DNA of 64,000 nt from Aldehydirespirator sp965117015 (lineage in GTDB: Bacteria; Actinomycetota; Acidimicrobiia; Acidimicrobiales; Aldehydirespiratoraceae), in NCBI GenBank assembly GCA_965117015.1, contig OZ220747.1, positions 372,001-436,000 of the forward strand. The letters are read 5' to 3'. Under the pieces are notes generated by a model that worked only from the letters and a program-made list of their open reading frames with translations, had not been told where the DNA came from and ran no database searches. Both the position numbers and the translations under genes were made by a program. This document shows, piece by piece, positions 49,303-58,031 of this stretch. Numbering within the stretch: position 1 is the first letter of the stretch; every line of letters starts with the position of its first letter.

Positions 49303-50958
49303 TTAGTGCCCGGTGGCCGTGGCCAGGATGGCCGCTGGATCTTGCGGCGCCCTGCTGCCTGTCCAGGCCACGTAATGGTCGGGGCGGACGAGGGCCAGCC
49401 TGCAGCCGTACTGCCGGCGGTCACCGTCGAACGAGTCGGTCAGCACGGCGAGGGGGATCCCGCTCAGCGCGGCAGCCGACTGGAAGTCCTCCACCCAGGC
49501 CGGCGGCGCGTCGAGCGCAACGAGCGAGAAGTCGCGGCCTAGGAGGTCGGACACGTCAGCCGCCCCCGGATCAACCGATCTGGCTGCCGCCGCGGCCGCG
49601 GCACCGAGGGCACAGGGCGGCAGGTGATGACCGGGACGAGCCGCGAGGCTGTGCGACCCTCGCGCGCTTGACACCCCGCCGGGCGGGCCCAGGACCACGG
49701 GCGATCCCTCGTAATGGGGCTCAAAGGTGGCTACGCCGTCGTCGCGGATCTGCCGGGACGACCAGGCCCGCTCGAACGCCTCCCGGTCGGCTTCGGGGTC
49801 GAAGGACCGCACAAAGCGGCGGTCCCGCTCGATGAAGGCCTCGATGAAGTCTGCCGAGGTCGACTCGAACACGCTGCGCCGCTCGGCGTCGTAGGAGTCG
49901 AGCAGGCCTTCGCCCGCCCAGCCCCGCAGGGCGGCGGCCAGCTTCCAGCCGAGGTTGCGGGCATCCTCGAAACCGGTGTTGATGCCGTAGCCGCCGTAGG
50001 GCGGATGGCTGTGCGCGGCGTCTCCAGCCAAAAACACCCGCCCGCGGCGGTAGCGGCGAGCGCTGGCGAAGCGGAGGTCCCAGACCCCGATGTAGTCGAA
50101 GGCCACGTCCACATGCGCTCCGACGGCGGCACGGACCAGTCTCTCGCAGGCGGCAGCGTCGGGCGTGCCCGACCGGGCGGCTTCCACCGGGGCGTGGAAG
50201 AACCACTGCCCCTGGTCGTCGACCCGGCCCAGGAACTGCCAGTAGCCGTCGAGGTCGGGGTGCAGGACATTGAAGAACGAGGCGTCGGGATGGCGCTGGG
50301 TCAACAGGCGGTGCAGCTCGATCGACCGGAACACGAGCAGCACCATGGCCTTGTCGTGATCAGTCCGCCGCAGTTCGATGCCGGCCTGTTCCCGCACCAT
50401 CGAACGGCTCCCGTCGCAGCCCACCGCGTACTGTGCCCGCAGCATCTTCGGGCTGTCGAGGCCGCCGCCTTCGATCTCCACGGCCACACTGGAGCCCTCG
50501 TCGATCACTGCTGTCGCCGTCCAGCCGATGAGGCAATCCAAACTGCCATGGGAGGAGGCGGCGGCCCGCAGAACCTCCTCGGTGCAGTACTGCGGGAGCC
50601 GCTCGTTGTCCGCGTAGTAGTAGGGGCGCAACGCGGATCGCCGCCACCACGGGTACCAGTAGTCGCCCAGCAGAGTGCCGTAGGCGGTGACCCCGCTGGT
50701 GGGGGCGTCCGCGGGCATCACCCGGGCCGAGCGGACGGCGCTCTCCACACCCCAGGAGCGGAAGTGCTCCATGGTGCGCTGGGTGAGGTTCTGGCCCTTC
50801 GGTATGGGCTGGGGCCGCTCGTGGCGCTCCACCACCGCGGCGCGGACTCCCCGCAGTCCTAGCTCCAGCGTCAGACCCATGCCGACCGGACCGCCCCCTA
50901 CGATCACCACCTCGTATTCGGGACCGTCGGTGGCGCCGACGGTCCCGTCCGCCGTCAC
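49303..50958 (-). CDS. FAD-dependent aromatic monooxygenase (PheA/TfdB family)
   Basis: A 551-residue class A flavoprotein hydroxylase. The FAD-binding VVIVGGGPVGMGLTLELGLRG lies near residue 16, the second FAD motif is FLAGDAAHSHPPYGGYGINTGFEDARNLGWKLA, and a thioredoxin-like C-terminal region of about 150 residues follows (LLGRDFSLVALDAPP). This domain layout is shared with phenol, chlorophenol and hydroxybenzoate-type hydroxylases. It lies beside ligJ and so may prepare a ring for meta-cleavage, but the substrate is an inference. Confidence 0.87.
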   Translation of the reverse strand: MTADGTVGATDGPEYEVVIVGGGPVGMGLTLELGLRGVRAAVVERHERPQPIPKGQNLTQRTMEHFRSWGVESAVRSARVMPADAPTSGVTAYGTLLGDYWYPWWRRSALRPYYYADNERLPQYCTEEVLRAAASSHGSLDCLIGWTATAVIDEGSSVAVEIEGGGLDSPKMLRAQYAVGCDGSRSMVREQAGIELRRTDHDKAMVLLVFRSIELHRLLTQRHPDASFFNVLHPDLDGYWQFLGRVDDQGQWFFHAPVEAARSGTPDAAACERLVRAAVGAHVDVAFDYIGVWDLRFASARRYRRGRVFLAGDAAHSHPPYGGYGINTGFEDARNLGWKLAAALRGWAGEGLLDSYDAERRSVFESTSADFIEAFIERDRRFVRSFDPEADREAFERAWSSRQIRDDGVATFEPHYEGSPVVLGPPGGVSSARGSHSLAARPGHHLPPCALGAAAAAAARSVDPGAADVSDLLGRDFSLVALDAPPAWVEDFQSAAALSGIPLAVLTDSFDGDRRQYGCRLALVRPDHYVAWTGSRAPQDPAAILATATGH

Positions 50959-50973
50959 GACCTCACCCGTCGG

Positions 50974-52095
50974 TCACATCCATGCCCGTCGTGCAACCTG
51001 TACGACCAGTTCGAGCTTGGCCCACTGGTCGTCGGGGGTGATCAGGTTGCCGTGGAGGGTGCTCGAGAAGCCGCACTGGGGGCTCAGGCACAGCCGGTCG
51101 GCGTCCACATAGGCCGAGGCCTCCTCGATGCGGGCCAGCAGGTCGTCGGCGGGCTCCAGTTCAGGGCGCTTTGTGGTGACCAGACCGAGCACCACCGTCT
51201 TGTTGCCGGGAACGAACCGCAGCGGGCTGAAGTCGCCCGACCGCTCGTCGTCGTACTCCAGGAAGTAGGCGTCGACCTCGAGTTCGTTGAACAGCACTTC
51301 GGCCACCGGCTCGTACCCGCCCGAGGCGAACCAGGCGGACTTGAAGTTGCCCCGGCACAGGTGCACGGCCACCGTGAGATCCTCGGGACGGTCGCGCAAC
51401 GCCGAGTTGATGAGCGCGGCGTAGGTCCTCGGCAGCTCGTCGGGGTCGTCGCCCCTGTCCACCGCTCCCTGGCGCATCTGGGGGTCGCACAGGTAGGCCA
51501 GGTTGGTGTCGTCCATCTGGACATAGCGGCAGCCGGCGCCGTACAGCGTGGCGATCTCGTCCCGGTAGCACTGGGCCAGGTCTTCGAAGAACTCGTCCAG
51601 GTCGGGATAGGACTCGATGTTGATGCCGGCCCGCCCACCGCGGAAGTGCGCCATGGTGGGCGAAGGGATGCACACCTTGGGATGCCGCTGCGTGCAGCCG
51701 GCCAGGAAGCGGTAGTCGTCGGCCTGGATGGGATGGCGGTGCCGGAGCTTGCCGGTCACGGTGATGCGGGGCGGGGCCATGCCCACCGTCTGTTGGGAGT
51801 CCGAGCTGGAGGCGATGGCACCGGTGACGGTGATCCCGGCGAGCTCCTGGAGGAAGTCCAAGTGGAACCAGGCTCGGCGGAACTCGCCGTCGGTGATGCT
51901 GCGGATGCCGGTGGCCTCCAAGCGGGGAACCATGGCCGCTATGGCCGCGTCCTCCACCGCCCGCCGCTCATCGGCGGTGATGTCTCCGGCCGCAGCCCGC
52001 TGGCGGGCGTGGAGCACCTCGGGTGGGCGAAGCAGCGAACCTACGTGATCCGCCCTGAAGGGCGGGTCGAGGGCCGAGGTTGCGGCCTTGGACAT
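50974..52095 (-). CDS. cobalamin-independent methionine synthase-like (short MetE)
   Basis: A 373-residue protein related to the C-terminal catalytic half of MetE (UROD/MetE-like barrel). The start RADHVGSLLRPPEVLHA and ITDGEFRRAWFHLDF are conserved, and the zinc ligands are seen in VAVHLCRGN (His-x-Cys), FLEYDDE (Glu) and LSPQCGFSS (Cys). It lacks the N-terminal half of classical MetE. Short forms elsewhere move methyl groups from corrinoid proteins or other donors, not always to homocysteine. It is first in a unit with the flavin hydroxylase (15 bp) and ligJ. A true methionine-synthase role is unproven. Confidence 0.82.
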   Translation of the reverse strand: MSKAATSALDPPFRADHVGSLLRPPEVLHARQRAAAGDITADERRAVEDAAIAAMVPRLEATGIRSITDGEFRRAWFHLDFLQELAGITVTGAIASSSDSQQTVGMAPPRITVTGKLRHRHPIQADDYRFLAGCTQRHPKVCIPSPTMAHFRGGRAGINIESYPDLDEFFEDLAQCYRDEIATLYGAGCRYVQMDDTNLAYLCDPQMRQGAVDRGDDPDELPRTYAALINSALRDRPEDLTVAVHLCRGNFKSAWFASGGYEPVAEVLFNELEVDAYFLEYDDERSGDFSPLRFVPGNKTVVLGLVTTKRPELEPADDLLARIEEASAYVDADRLCLSPQCGFSSTLHGNLITPDDQWAKLELVVQVARRAWM

Positions 52096-52197
52096 GCGGA
52101 ACCCCTGTTGGTAGCGTCACGCGTCCATTGATTGTGCCACCCACGCGCGGCTGAGGCGGTGGTGGGAGGCCCCGTTAGATCTCACGGAGGGGGAGAC

Positions 52198-53427
52198 ATG
52201 ACTAGACGGACACAACGCTGGATGCGGCTCACCGCGGTGCTGCTCGTGTTCGGTCTGCTCGCTGCGGCCTGCGGGGACGACGACGAGGTCGCCGAGCCGG
52301 CGGATGCTCCGGCCACGACCGCCGCGCCCGCACCGGAGCCCGAGGAGGAGATGGCCGAACCCGAAGAGGAAATGGCCGAAGAGGAGATGGCCGAACCCGA
52401 AGAGGAAATGGCCGAAGAGGAGATGGCCGAACCCGAAGAGGAAATGGCCGAAGAAGAGATGGCCGAACCGGAGCCGGTCGACTTCGGCGACTCGGTGACC
52501 GTGAACCTGGGCCACCCGTTCCCAGCACGGCATCCCATCCAGGCCAGGGCGCTCGAGCCGTGGGCGGCGCAGGTCAACGAAGTGACCGGCGGCACCGTGA
52601 CGGTCGAGTTCTTCGCCGGTGGCGCGCTGGGGCCCGCTCCCCAGACCTACGAGAACGCGGTGTCGGGCGCGGCCGACATCGGATGGGCGCTGCAGGGCTA
52701 CACCCCGGGGCGGTTCCCCGTCACCGACGTGATCGAGATGCCGTTCACCTTCAGTTCCGCCTCCCAGGCCACCGATGTGCTGTGGACGCTCTACGAGGAG
52801 TTCGAGGAGTTCCAGAACGAGTACTCCGACGTCAAGCTGCTCGGCATGTGGGTGCACGACGTCGGCGACATGTGGATCGCCGAGGGTCGGGTCGACACCA
52901 TCTCCGACATCGACGGCCTTACGTTGCGGGCCCCGAGCCCGGTCCAGAACGCGGTGATCTCTGCCCTGGGCGGCAATCCGGTGGGCATGCCCGCCCCGGA
53001 GCTGTACGACTCGCTGGAGCGCGGCGTCATCGACGGGCTGTTCATCGCCAACTCGGGCCTCACGAGCTTCAACCTCTACGAGGTGCTCGAGAGCGGCGTG
53101 CAATGCAACTGCTACGTCGCCGCCCAGTTCCTGGCCATGAACCTCGGAACGTGGGACAGCCTCTCTGACGCACAGCGGGCCGCCATCGAGGAAGTGTCGG
53201 GCCGGGTGCTGTCAATGAACGCCGCAGCCGTCTACGACGCCGCCTACGAGTCCGCGGCCGAGAGGGTCGTGGAGGCCGGCATCGAGAAGGTCCAGCTCGA
53301 CGAGGCCGAGTTCGCTCAGTGGCGGGCGGCTACGCAGGGCGTGATCGACGGTTGGATCACCGGCAACTCCGGCAACTTCCGGTCGCAGGAGATGTATGAC
53401 CGCATGCAGGAGCTGGCCGCTGGCTGA
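52198..53427 (+). CDS. TRAP transporter substrate-binding lipoprotein (DctP type)
   Basis: A 409-residue periplasmic-type binding protein of a TRAP transporter. The N-terminus has a basic region, a hydrophobic helix and a lipobox ending LLAAACGDDD. A long acidic linker of repeated EEMAEPEEEMAE units (residues about 50-92) precedes the DctP domain (LGHPFPARHPIQARALEPWA, TVEFFAGGALGPAPQTYENAVSG, and APSPVQNAVISALGGNPVGM with the conserved Arg just before). The ATG at 52198 follows GGAGGGGG. The two membrane subunits follow directly. TRAP systems use ion gradients to take up carboxylates and other organic acids; the ligand is unknown. Confidence 0.9.
   Translation: MTRRTQRWMRLTAVLLVFGLLAAACGDDDEVAEPADAPATTAAPAPEPEEEMAEPEEEMAEEEMAEPEEEMAEEEMAEPEEEMAEEEMAEPEPVDFGDSVTVNLGHPFPARHPIQARALEPWAAQVNEVTGGTVTVEFFAGGALGPAPQTYENAVSGAADIGWALQGYTPGRFPVTDVIEMPFTFSSASQATDVLWTLYEEFEEFQNEYSDVKLLGMWVHDVGDMWIAEGRVDTISDIDGLTLRAPSPVQNAVISALGGNPVGMPAPELYDSLERGVIDGLFIANSGLTSFNLYEVLESGVQCNCYVAAQFLAMNLGTWDSLSDAQRAAIEEVSGRVLSMNAAAVYDAAYESAAERVVEAGIEKVQLDEAEFAQWRAATQGVIDGWITGNSGNFRSQEMYDRMQELAAG
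52345..52466 (+). repeat. 36-bp in-frame tandem repeat in the TRAP lipoprotein linker
   Basis: Three exact 36-base units (52345-52380, 52381-52416, 52417-52452) and a partial fourth encode EEMAEPEEEMAE. With exact copies, slippage could easily alter the unit number between strains. Confidence 0.9.
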
Positions 53428-53457
53428 GGAGAGCGGAGCGCCTCTGAGCGCTAAGAA

Positions 53458-54024
53458 GTGCGGCAACGCGTAGACAACGCGGTCGGGGTCGTCAGACGCG
53501 TCAACCGGACACTTCACCACATCGCGGGTGCGGCGCTGATCGCCATGCTCGCCCTCACTGTGGTGGACATCCTGGGTCGCTGGCTGTTCAACTCGCCGGT
53601 GGCGGGAACGGTGGAGACCATCCCGCTGCTGCTGGTGATCGTGGTGTTCTTCGGCTTCGCCCATGCCCAGCACATGGGCGACCACATAGCCGTCGACCTG
53701 CTGTTCTCCCGGCTGGGAGCCCGTTCCCAGCGCGTGTTGAACATCTTCAGCCACATCTTCAGCCTGGCGGTGCTGGCTCTGGTCACCTGGCAACTCTGGA
53801 AGTTCGCAGGGGTGCAGCACCGGGGCGGTTACGCCACCGCAGTCATTGAATGGCCCGTTCACTGGTTCGTCCGGGTCGCCACGCTGGGCTCGGCGCTGCT
53901 CTGGGTCGCCACCCTGGCCGAGACGGTCGCCGAACTGTTCGGTTCGGGCGCGCGGGACGTCGAGCGGGAGGCAGCTGCGGTTCGGGGCGCTGGAGGCGAG
54001 ACAGGATCCGAGGGAGACCGATGA
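53458..54024 (+). CDS. TRAP transporter small permease (DctQ type)
   Basis: A 188-residue membrane protein with four hydrophobic segments (HIAGAALIAMLALTVVDILG; IPLLLVIVVFFGFAHAQHMG; FSHIFSLAVLALVTWQLW; VATLGSALLWVATLAETVAELF), as usual for DctQ. It starts with GTG at 53458 thirty bases after the DctP stop. The C-terminal tail is polar. The stop overlaps the start of the large permease gene by 4 bp (ATGA). Confidence 0.88.
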   Translation: MRQRVDNAVGVVRRVNRTLHHIAGAALIAMLALTVVDILGRWLFNSPVAGTVETIPLLLVIVVFFGFAHAQHMGDHIAVDLLFSRLGARSQRVLNIFSHIFSLAVLALVTWQLWKFAGVQHRGGYATAVIEWPVHWFVRVATLGSALLWVATLAETVAELFGSGARDVEREAAAVRGAGGETGSEGDR

Positions 54025-55319
54025 GCCCCGAGACGATCGGCCTCATCGGCTTCGCGGTGATGCTGGCGCTGCTTGCGCTGCGAGTCCCAGTAGCTGTCGC
54101 CATGATCTCCGTGGCGGTTGTGGGCTACGGCCAGATCGTCAACAACGACGCCGCCTTGGCCCGGCTGGGCGCCGACGCATTCAACGGCGCCGCCTCCTAC
54201 AACCTCTCGGTGATCGCGCTGTTCGTGCTCATGGGGCTGCTGCTCGCCGCGGCCGGGCTGGGCGTGGATTCCTACCGGGCACTTGACGTGTTCCTATGGC
54301 GAACGCGGGGCGGGTTGGCGGTGGCGACCTTGGGCGCGTCAGCGATGTTCGCCTCGGTGAGCGGCTCGGCGGTGGCCTCCGCCACCACCATGTCGGTTGT
54401 GGCCGTGCCGGAGATGCGAAAGTACGGCTACGACGCCGGTCTCTCCGCCGCGTGCGCCGCGGTCGGCGGCACGCTGGGAGCGCTGATACCGCCCAGCGCG
54501 GTGCTGGTGCTCTACGGCGTGCTCACCGAGGAGCCCATCGGCGACCTGCTGCTGGCCGGCATCATGCCGGGTGTCCTCACCGCAGTCCTGCTGATGGCCA
54601 CGGCGTACGTGGTGATCAGGCGCCGCCCGGATCTGGGCGCGGAGTCCTTCTCAAAGCCCGACCTGGGGTGGTTGGCCGCGGTGAGGCTGGTGTGGGCCGT
54701 ACCGGTGATCTTTTTCGTGAGCATGGGCGGGATCTTCTACGGCGTGTTCACGCCGACCGAGGCTGGTGCGGCCGGCGCGGGCCTGGCTCTCGTTTACGGG
54801 GTCGCCACCCGCCGGCTCAAGTGGAGGGGGTTCGTGGACGCCCTGAGCCGCACGGTCCGCACCACCGCCTTCATCTTCCTGCTGGTCATCGCCGGAAAGA
54901 TCTTCGGGTTCTTCCTGGCCGTGTCGAGGATCCCCTTTGAGTTGACCGAGTTCGTCGCGGGCATCAACGCCCCCCGCTGGGCCATCGTGGCCGTCATCTT
55001 CGCGGTGTACTTCATCCTCGGGGCCCTGATGGACGAGATCGCCATCCTGGTGATCATGACGCCCATCGTCTACCCGGTTGTCATCGACCTCGGCTACGAC
55101 GGCGTGTGGTTCGGGGTGCTGACCATCATGATGCTGCTGACCGGACTGATCACGCCACCGGTAGGGCTCATCACCTTCGTGGTGTCGGGCGTGACCGAGA
55201 TCCCGCTGGCCCAGGTGTTCAGAGGGCTCATGCCGTTCATTGCGGCCCTCAGCGCGGCGATCCTCATCATGATCGCCTCCCCCGACATCGCCCTCTGGCT
55301 GCCATCGATGGCCGACTGA
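54021..55319 (+). CDS. TRAP transporter large permease (DctM type)
   Basis: A 432-residue integral membrane protein of about twelve segments, the ion-coupled transport subunit. Recognisable DctM blocks are SGSAVASATTMSVVAVPEMRKYGYD, AAVGGTLGALIPPSAVLVLYG, FTPTEAGAAGAGLALVYG and ALMDEIAILVIMTPIVYPVV with LITPPVGLITFVV. The ATG at 54021 overlaps the DctQ stop. With DctP and DctQ it completes a three-gene TRAP system. Confidence 0.93.
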   Translation: MSPETIGLIGFAVMLALLALRVPVAVAMISVAVVGYGQIVNNDAALARLGADAFNGAASYNLSVIALFVLMGLLLAAAGLGVDSYRALDVFLWRTRGGLAVATLGASAMFASVSGSAVASATTMSVVAVPEMRKYGYDAGLSAACAAVGGTLGALIPPSAVLVLYGVLTEEPIGDLLLAGIMPGVLTAVLLMATAYVVIRRRPDLGAESFSKPDLGWLAAVRLVWAVPVIFFVSMGGIFYGVFTPTEAGAAGAGLALVYGVATRRLKWRGFVDALSRTVRTTAFIFLLVIAGKIFGFFLAVSRIPFELTEFVAGINAPRWAIVAVIFAVYFILGALMDEIAILVIMTPIVYPVVIDLGYDGVWFGVLTIMMLLTGLITPPVGLITFVVSGVTEIPLAQVFRGLMPFIAALSAAILIMIASPDIALWLPSMAD

Positions 55320-55344
55320 AACCCCGGCTACCGGAGCGGCCCGG

Positions 55345-56139
55345 CTAGGGATCCGCGGGCTCCACCCCGTGGCGCTGCAGCAGCAGATGTGACGACAACC
55401 CGCCGTCGAGGGTGAGGTTGGCGCCCCGGAACCATCGCGCCGCGTCGGTGTGCAGGAAGGCCACCACTCCGGCGATGTCGTCGGGACGGGCGTGACGGTC
55501 CATGACCTTCTCGGCCGCTGCGGCCCGCTCGATCCTGGCCATGAAGTCCGGCAGCAGCGGCGTGTCGACCGCGGCCGGGCTCAGACAGTTCATGCGGATG
55601 CCCCGGTCCCGCCACCGCCAGCGGCCGGCCATGGTGTAGACCTGCACGCACTGCTTGGACAGGAAGTAGCTACGAGCGCCCTCCCCTAGCCGGTGACGAC
55701 GGCAGAACCCGGCGATGTCGTCGCCGTAGTCGAAGGCCAGGAACTCCTTGACCAGCTCCACCGACCCCGCCCAGTCCATGCCGGCCATGGACGCCATGTT
55801 GGTGATGGCCGAGCCTTCGCTCAGACGCGGCGCCAGCCGTTCGGTCAGCCGGCGCAGGGCCAGCACGTTGACCGTCATCACGTCGACCGGGGGTGCCGTG
55901 GGCGGCAACCCCGCGATGTTGCACAGCCCGTCGACTCGGCCGGGCATAACCTCGTCAACCAGCGAATCGATGGCTGCCGGATCCCGCAGATCGACGAGAT
56001 GGTGCTCGTCCACGCCCCGGGCGGGGTTCCGGTCGACTCCCACCACCGCCGCGCCCTGACGCCGCAACTCGGCGGCCGTCTCCGCGCCGATCCCCGACGC
56101 GCAGCCGGTGACGACGATCGTGCGTCCGGTGAGCATCAC
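55345..56139 (-). CDS. SDR family oxidoreductase (coniferyl-alcohol/3-alpha-HSD type)
   Basis: A 264-residue short-chain dehydrogenase. The cofactor motif TGCASGIGAETA lies near residue 11, with Asp (GVDRNPARG) where NAD-preferring enzymes have an acidic residue. The active-site Ser is in NMASMAGMDW and the Tyr/Lys pair in SYFLSKQCVQ, with a long insert between them. That insert and the YFLSK form resemble the coniferyl-alcohol dehydrogenase/3-alpha-hydroxysteroid dehydrogenase subgroup. It is convergent with the TRAP operon and divergent from the esterase gene. Confidence 0.85.
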   Translation of the reverse strand: MMLTGRTIVVTGCASGIGAETAAELRRQGAAVVGVDRNPARGVDEHHLVDLRDPAAIDSLVDEVMPGRVDGLCNIAGLPPTAPPVDVMTVNVLALRRLTERLAPRLSEGSAITNMASMAGMDWAGSVELVKEFLAFDYGDDIAGFCRRHRLGEGARSYFLSKQCVQVYTMAGRWRWRDRGIRMNCLSPAAVDTPLLPDFMARIERAAAAEKVMDRHARPDDIAGVVAFLHTDAARWFRGANLTLDGGLSSHLLLQRHGVEPADP

Positions 56140-56291
56140 CCCATTGTCGCCGAGATCACCAACTAGCCGCCATCGCGGTGAGCCGTCACGACATGGATCT
56201 CCGTTCGGTCTAAGGCGCGCGAGTGGTCGGCAAGCAACACGCGGTGAAAGGGTTGAACCCCAGATTGGTCATCGCACAGAGGAGAGATGCT

Positions 56292-57515
56292 ATGGGTGAC
56301 CTGAATTCAGCCGCGGATGCGGTATTGGACGGCGTTGTATCGGGGTCGCCACGCGTGCCCGGCGTCGCTGCGGTCGCTACCGACCGCGGCGGCGTGATCT
56401 ATGCGGGCGCTCGGGGCGAGCGCGTTCTCGGGGGCGATGCCTTCACCACCGACACGGTGTGTGCGATCTTCTCGACCACCAAGGCCATCGGCGGCACCGC
56501 CTGCCTGCAGTTGGTCGAGCAGGGCGACCTCGACCTTGACGCTCCGGCGAAGGAGTACGTGCCGAGGATCGGCGGGCTCCAGGTTCTGGAGGGGCTGGGC
56601 GATGACGGATCGCCGAGACTGCGCGCACCGAAGAGCGACATCACCACCCGCCAGCTGCTGACCCACACGGCCGGGCTCACGTACGACTTCTTCAACGAGA
56701 CGTACACGAGGCTGGCCAACGAGCAGGGCCAGCCGTGGGTGGTGGAGGCCTCGTACGCCTCAATCGAGACGCCCTTGCTCTTCGATCCCGGCGAGCAGTG
56801 GGAATACGGCACCAACATCGACTGGGCCGGTCTGGTGGTGGAGGGCATCACCGGCAAGCGGCTCGGCGAAGTGTTCGCGGAACGGATCCTGGGGCCGCTG
56901 GGCATGGACTCGACTGCCTTCTCGATGACGCCGTCGATGCGGGAGCGCATGGCGACGATCCACGCCCGTGAGGACTCCGACGGGTCGCTCATCCCGCTGC
57001 CCGGGGTGGAGCTGCCGCCCGACCCGGAGATCCACATGGCCGGGCACGGCCTCTACGGCACGGCCGAGGACTACGCGAAGTTCATCCGCATGTGGCTCAA
57101 CGACGGAGCCGGCCCCGGCGGCGAGCAGATCCTCAGGCCCGAGACCGTCGAGATGGCGTGCCAGAACCACCTGCCCGAGGGCATGTTCATCAAGATGCTG
57201 CCCGGTCTGGGCGCCACCGAGGTGGCCAAGACGGTGCTTCCGGTGTCGAACCCGCGCCTGTCCAACGACGCCGAGTTCTTCCCGGGAATGCCGAAGACTT
57301 GGGCGCTGAGCTTCATGATCAACGAGGAGGAGGCGCCCACCGGCCGGCCCGCGGGCGCGCTGGCCTGGGCGGGGCTGGCCAACCTGTACTTCTGGATCGA
57401 CCGGGCCAACGGAGTGGGCGGCTTCTGGGCCACCCAGATCTTCCCGTTCGCCGATCCCACCTCGGTGGGCGGGTTCCTCGACTTCGAGAAGGCCGTTTAC
57501 GACAACGCGGCCTAG
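56292..57515 (+). CDS. serine hydrolase, beta-lactamase/class C esterase fold
   Basis: A 407-residue serine beta-lactamase-like hydrolase. The nucleophile motif SxxK is STTK (IFSTTKAIGG), the Tyr-x-Asn motif is YGTN in EQWEYGTNIDWAG, and HTAGLTYDFF is the usual block after the first motif. Length and motif spacing are those of EstB-type esterases rather than of true beta-lactamases. No signal peptide is seen from the ATG at 56292, which follows GAGGAGAG. It would cleave an ester or amide of a small molecule. It is convergent with the peroxiredoxin gene. Confidence 0.87.
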   Translation: MGDLNSAADAVLDGVVSGSPRVPGVAAVATDRGGVIYAGARGERVLGGDAFTTDTVCAIFSTTKAIGGTACLQLVEQGDLDLDAPAKEYVPRIGGLQVLEGLGDDGSPRLRAPKSDITTRQLLTHTAGLTYDFFNETYTRLANEQGQPWVVEASYASIETPLLFDPGEQWEYGTNIDWAGLVVEGITGKRLGEVFAERILGPLGMDSTAFSMTPSMRERMATIHAREDSDGSLIPLPGVELPPDPEIHMAGHGLYGTAEDYAKFIRMWLNDGAGPGGEQILRPETVEMACQNHLPEGMFIKMLPGLGATEVAKTVLPVSNPRLSNDAEFFPGMPKTWALSFMINEEEAPTGRPAGALAWAGLANLYFWIDRANGVGGFWATQIFPFADPTSVGGFLDFEKAVYDNAA

Positions 57516-57536
57516 AGGCCAACCGGGCTGAAGAGG

Positions 57537-58007
57537 TCAGGAGCGGGCTGCAATGTCGGCCAGTACCTGGGCCGCGTGGCCGGCGAGGTCCTGGCCGGCT
57601 AGGTCGTAGGCCGCCGCGATCTGGCCCTCGGGGTCGATCAGGTAGGTGATGCGACGAGGCAGCCCGTACTCGTAGTAGTCCTCCCCCGGCTCGCGCTCGG
57701 CGTGGTAGCGGCGGCCGATGGACTTGTCGGGGTCGCTGATCAGAGCGAAGCCGAAACCCTCGGTCTCGGCGAAGGCAAGCTGCTCCTCGACGGTGTCGAA
57801 CGATGCTCCGACCACGACCGCACCGGCTTCCTCGAACTCCGGGGCTCGATCACGGAACCCCCTGCCCTCCTTGGTTCAACCGGCGGTCGAGGCCTTGGGG
57901 TACCACCACAGCACCACCCAACTGCCCCTTAGGTCAGCTAGGCGCACTGGGTTGCCGTGCTGGTCGGGCGCCTCGAAGTCGGGAGCCTGCAAGTTCACGT
58001 CAAGCAT
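57537..58007 (-). CDS. peroxiredoxin selenoprotein (PrxQ/BCP type, in-frame UGA = Sec44)
   Basis: Reading through UGA at 57878-57876 gives one 156-residue peroxiredoxin: LQAPDFEAPDQHGNPVRLADLRGSW, then VVLWWYPKASTAG-U-TKEG, then FRDRAPEFEEAGAVVVGASFDT and a normal thioredoxin-fold C-terminus. The UGA is exactly at the peroxidatic Cys of BCP/PrxQ proteins (FTPGCT), so Sec44 should attack the peroxide. The protein has no cysteine at all, including no resolving Cys five residues later, so it would be a 1-Sec enzyme needing an outside thiol. A 7-bp stem with a 7-base loop follows at the correct distance. Read as ordinary code it would be split into a 43-residue fragment and a truncated C-terminal piece. 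Confidence 0.88.
57841..57861 (-). promoter_or_regulatory. bacterial SECIS-like hairpin (peroxiredoxin gene)
   Basis: On the RNA, GGGGUUC and GAGCCCC pair (one G-U) around the loop CGUGAUC. The stem starts 15 bases and the loop 22 bases after the UGA, and a G is at the second loop position, as in bacterial SECIS elements. Confidence 0.75.
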
Positions 58008-58031
58008 GGCCGGGGAAGCTATCGGGGCCGC

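Noticed and set aside
52345..52466. 36-bp repeats as a CRISPR array
   Set aside because: The copies are contiguous with no spacers, lie in frame inside a lipoprotein gene, and there are no cas genes.
57537..58007. Peroxiredoxin pseudogene or sequencing error
   Set aside because: The single disruption is exactly at the peroxidatic Cys codon and is UGA; both flanks are intact and a hairpin with SECIS properties follows.
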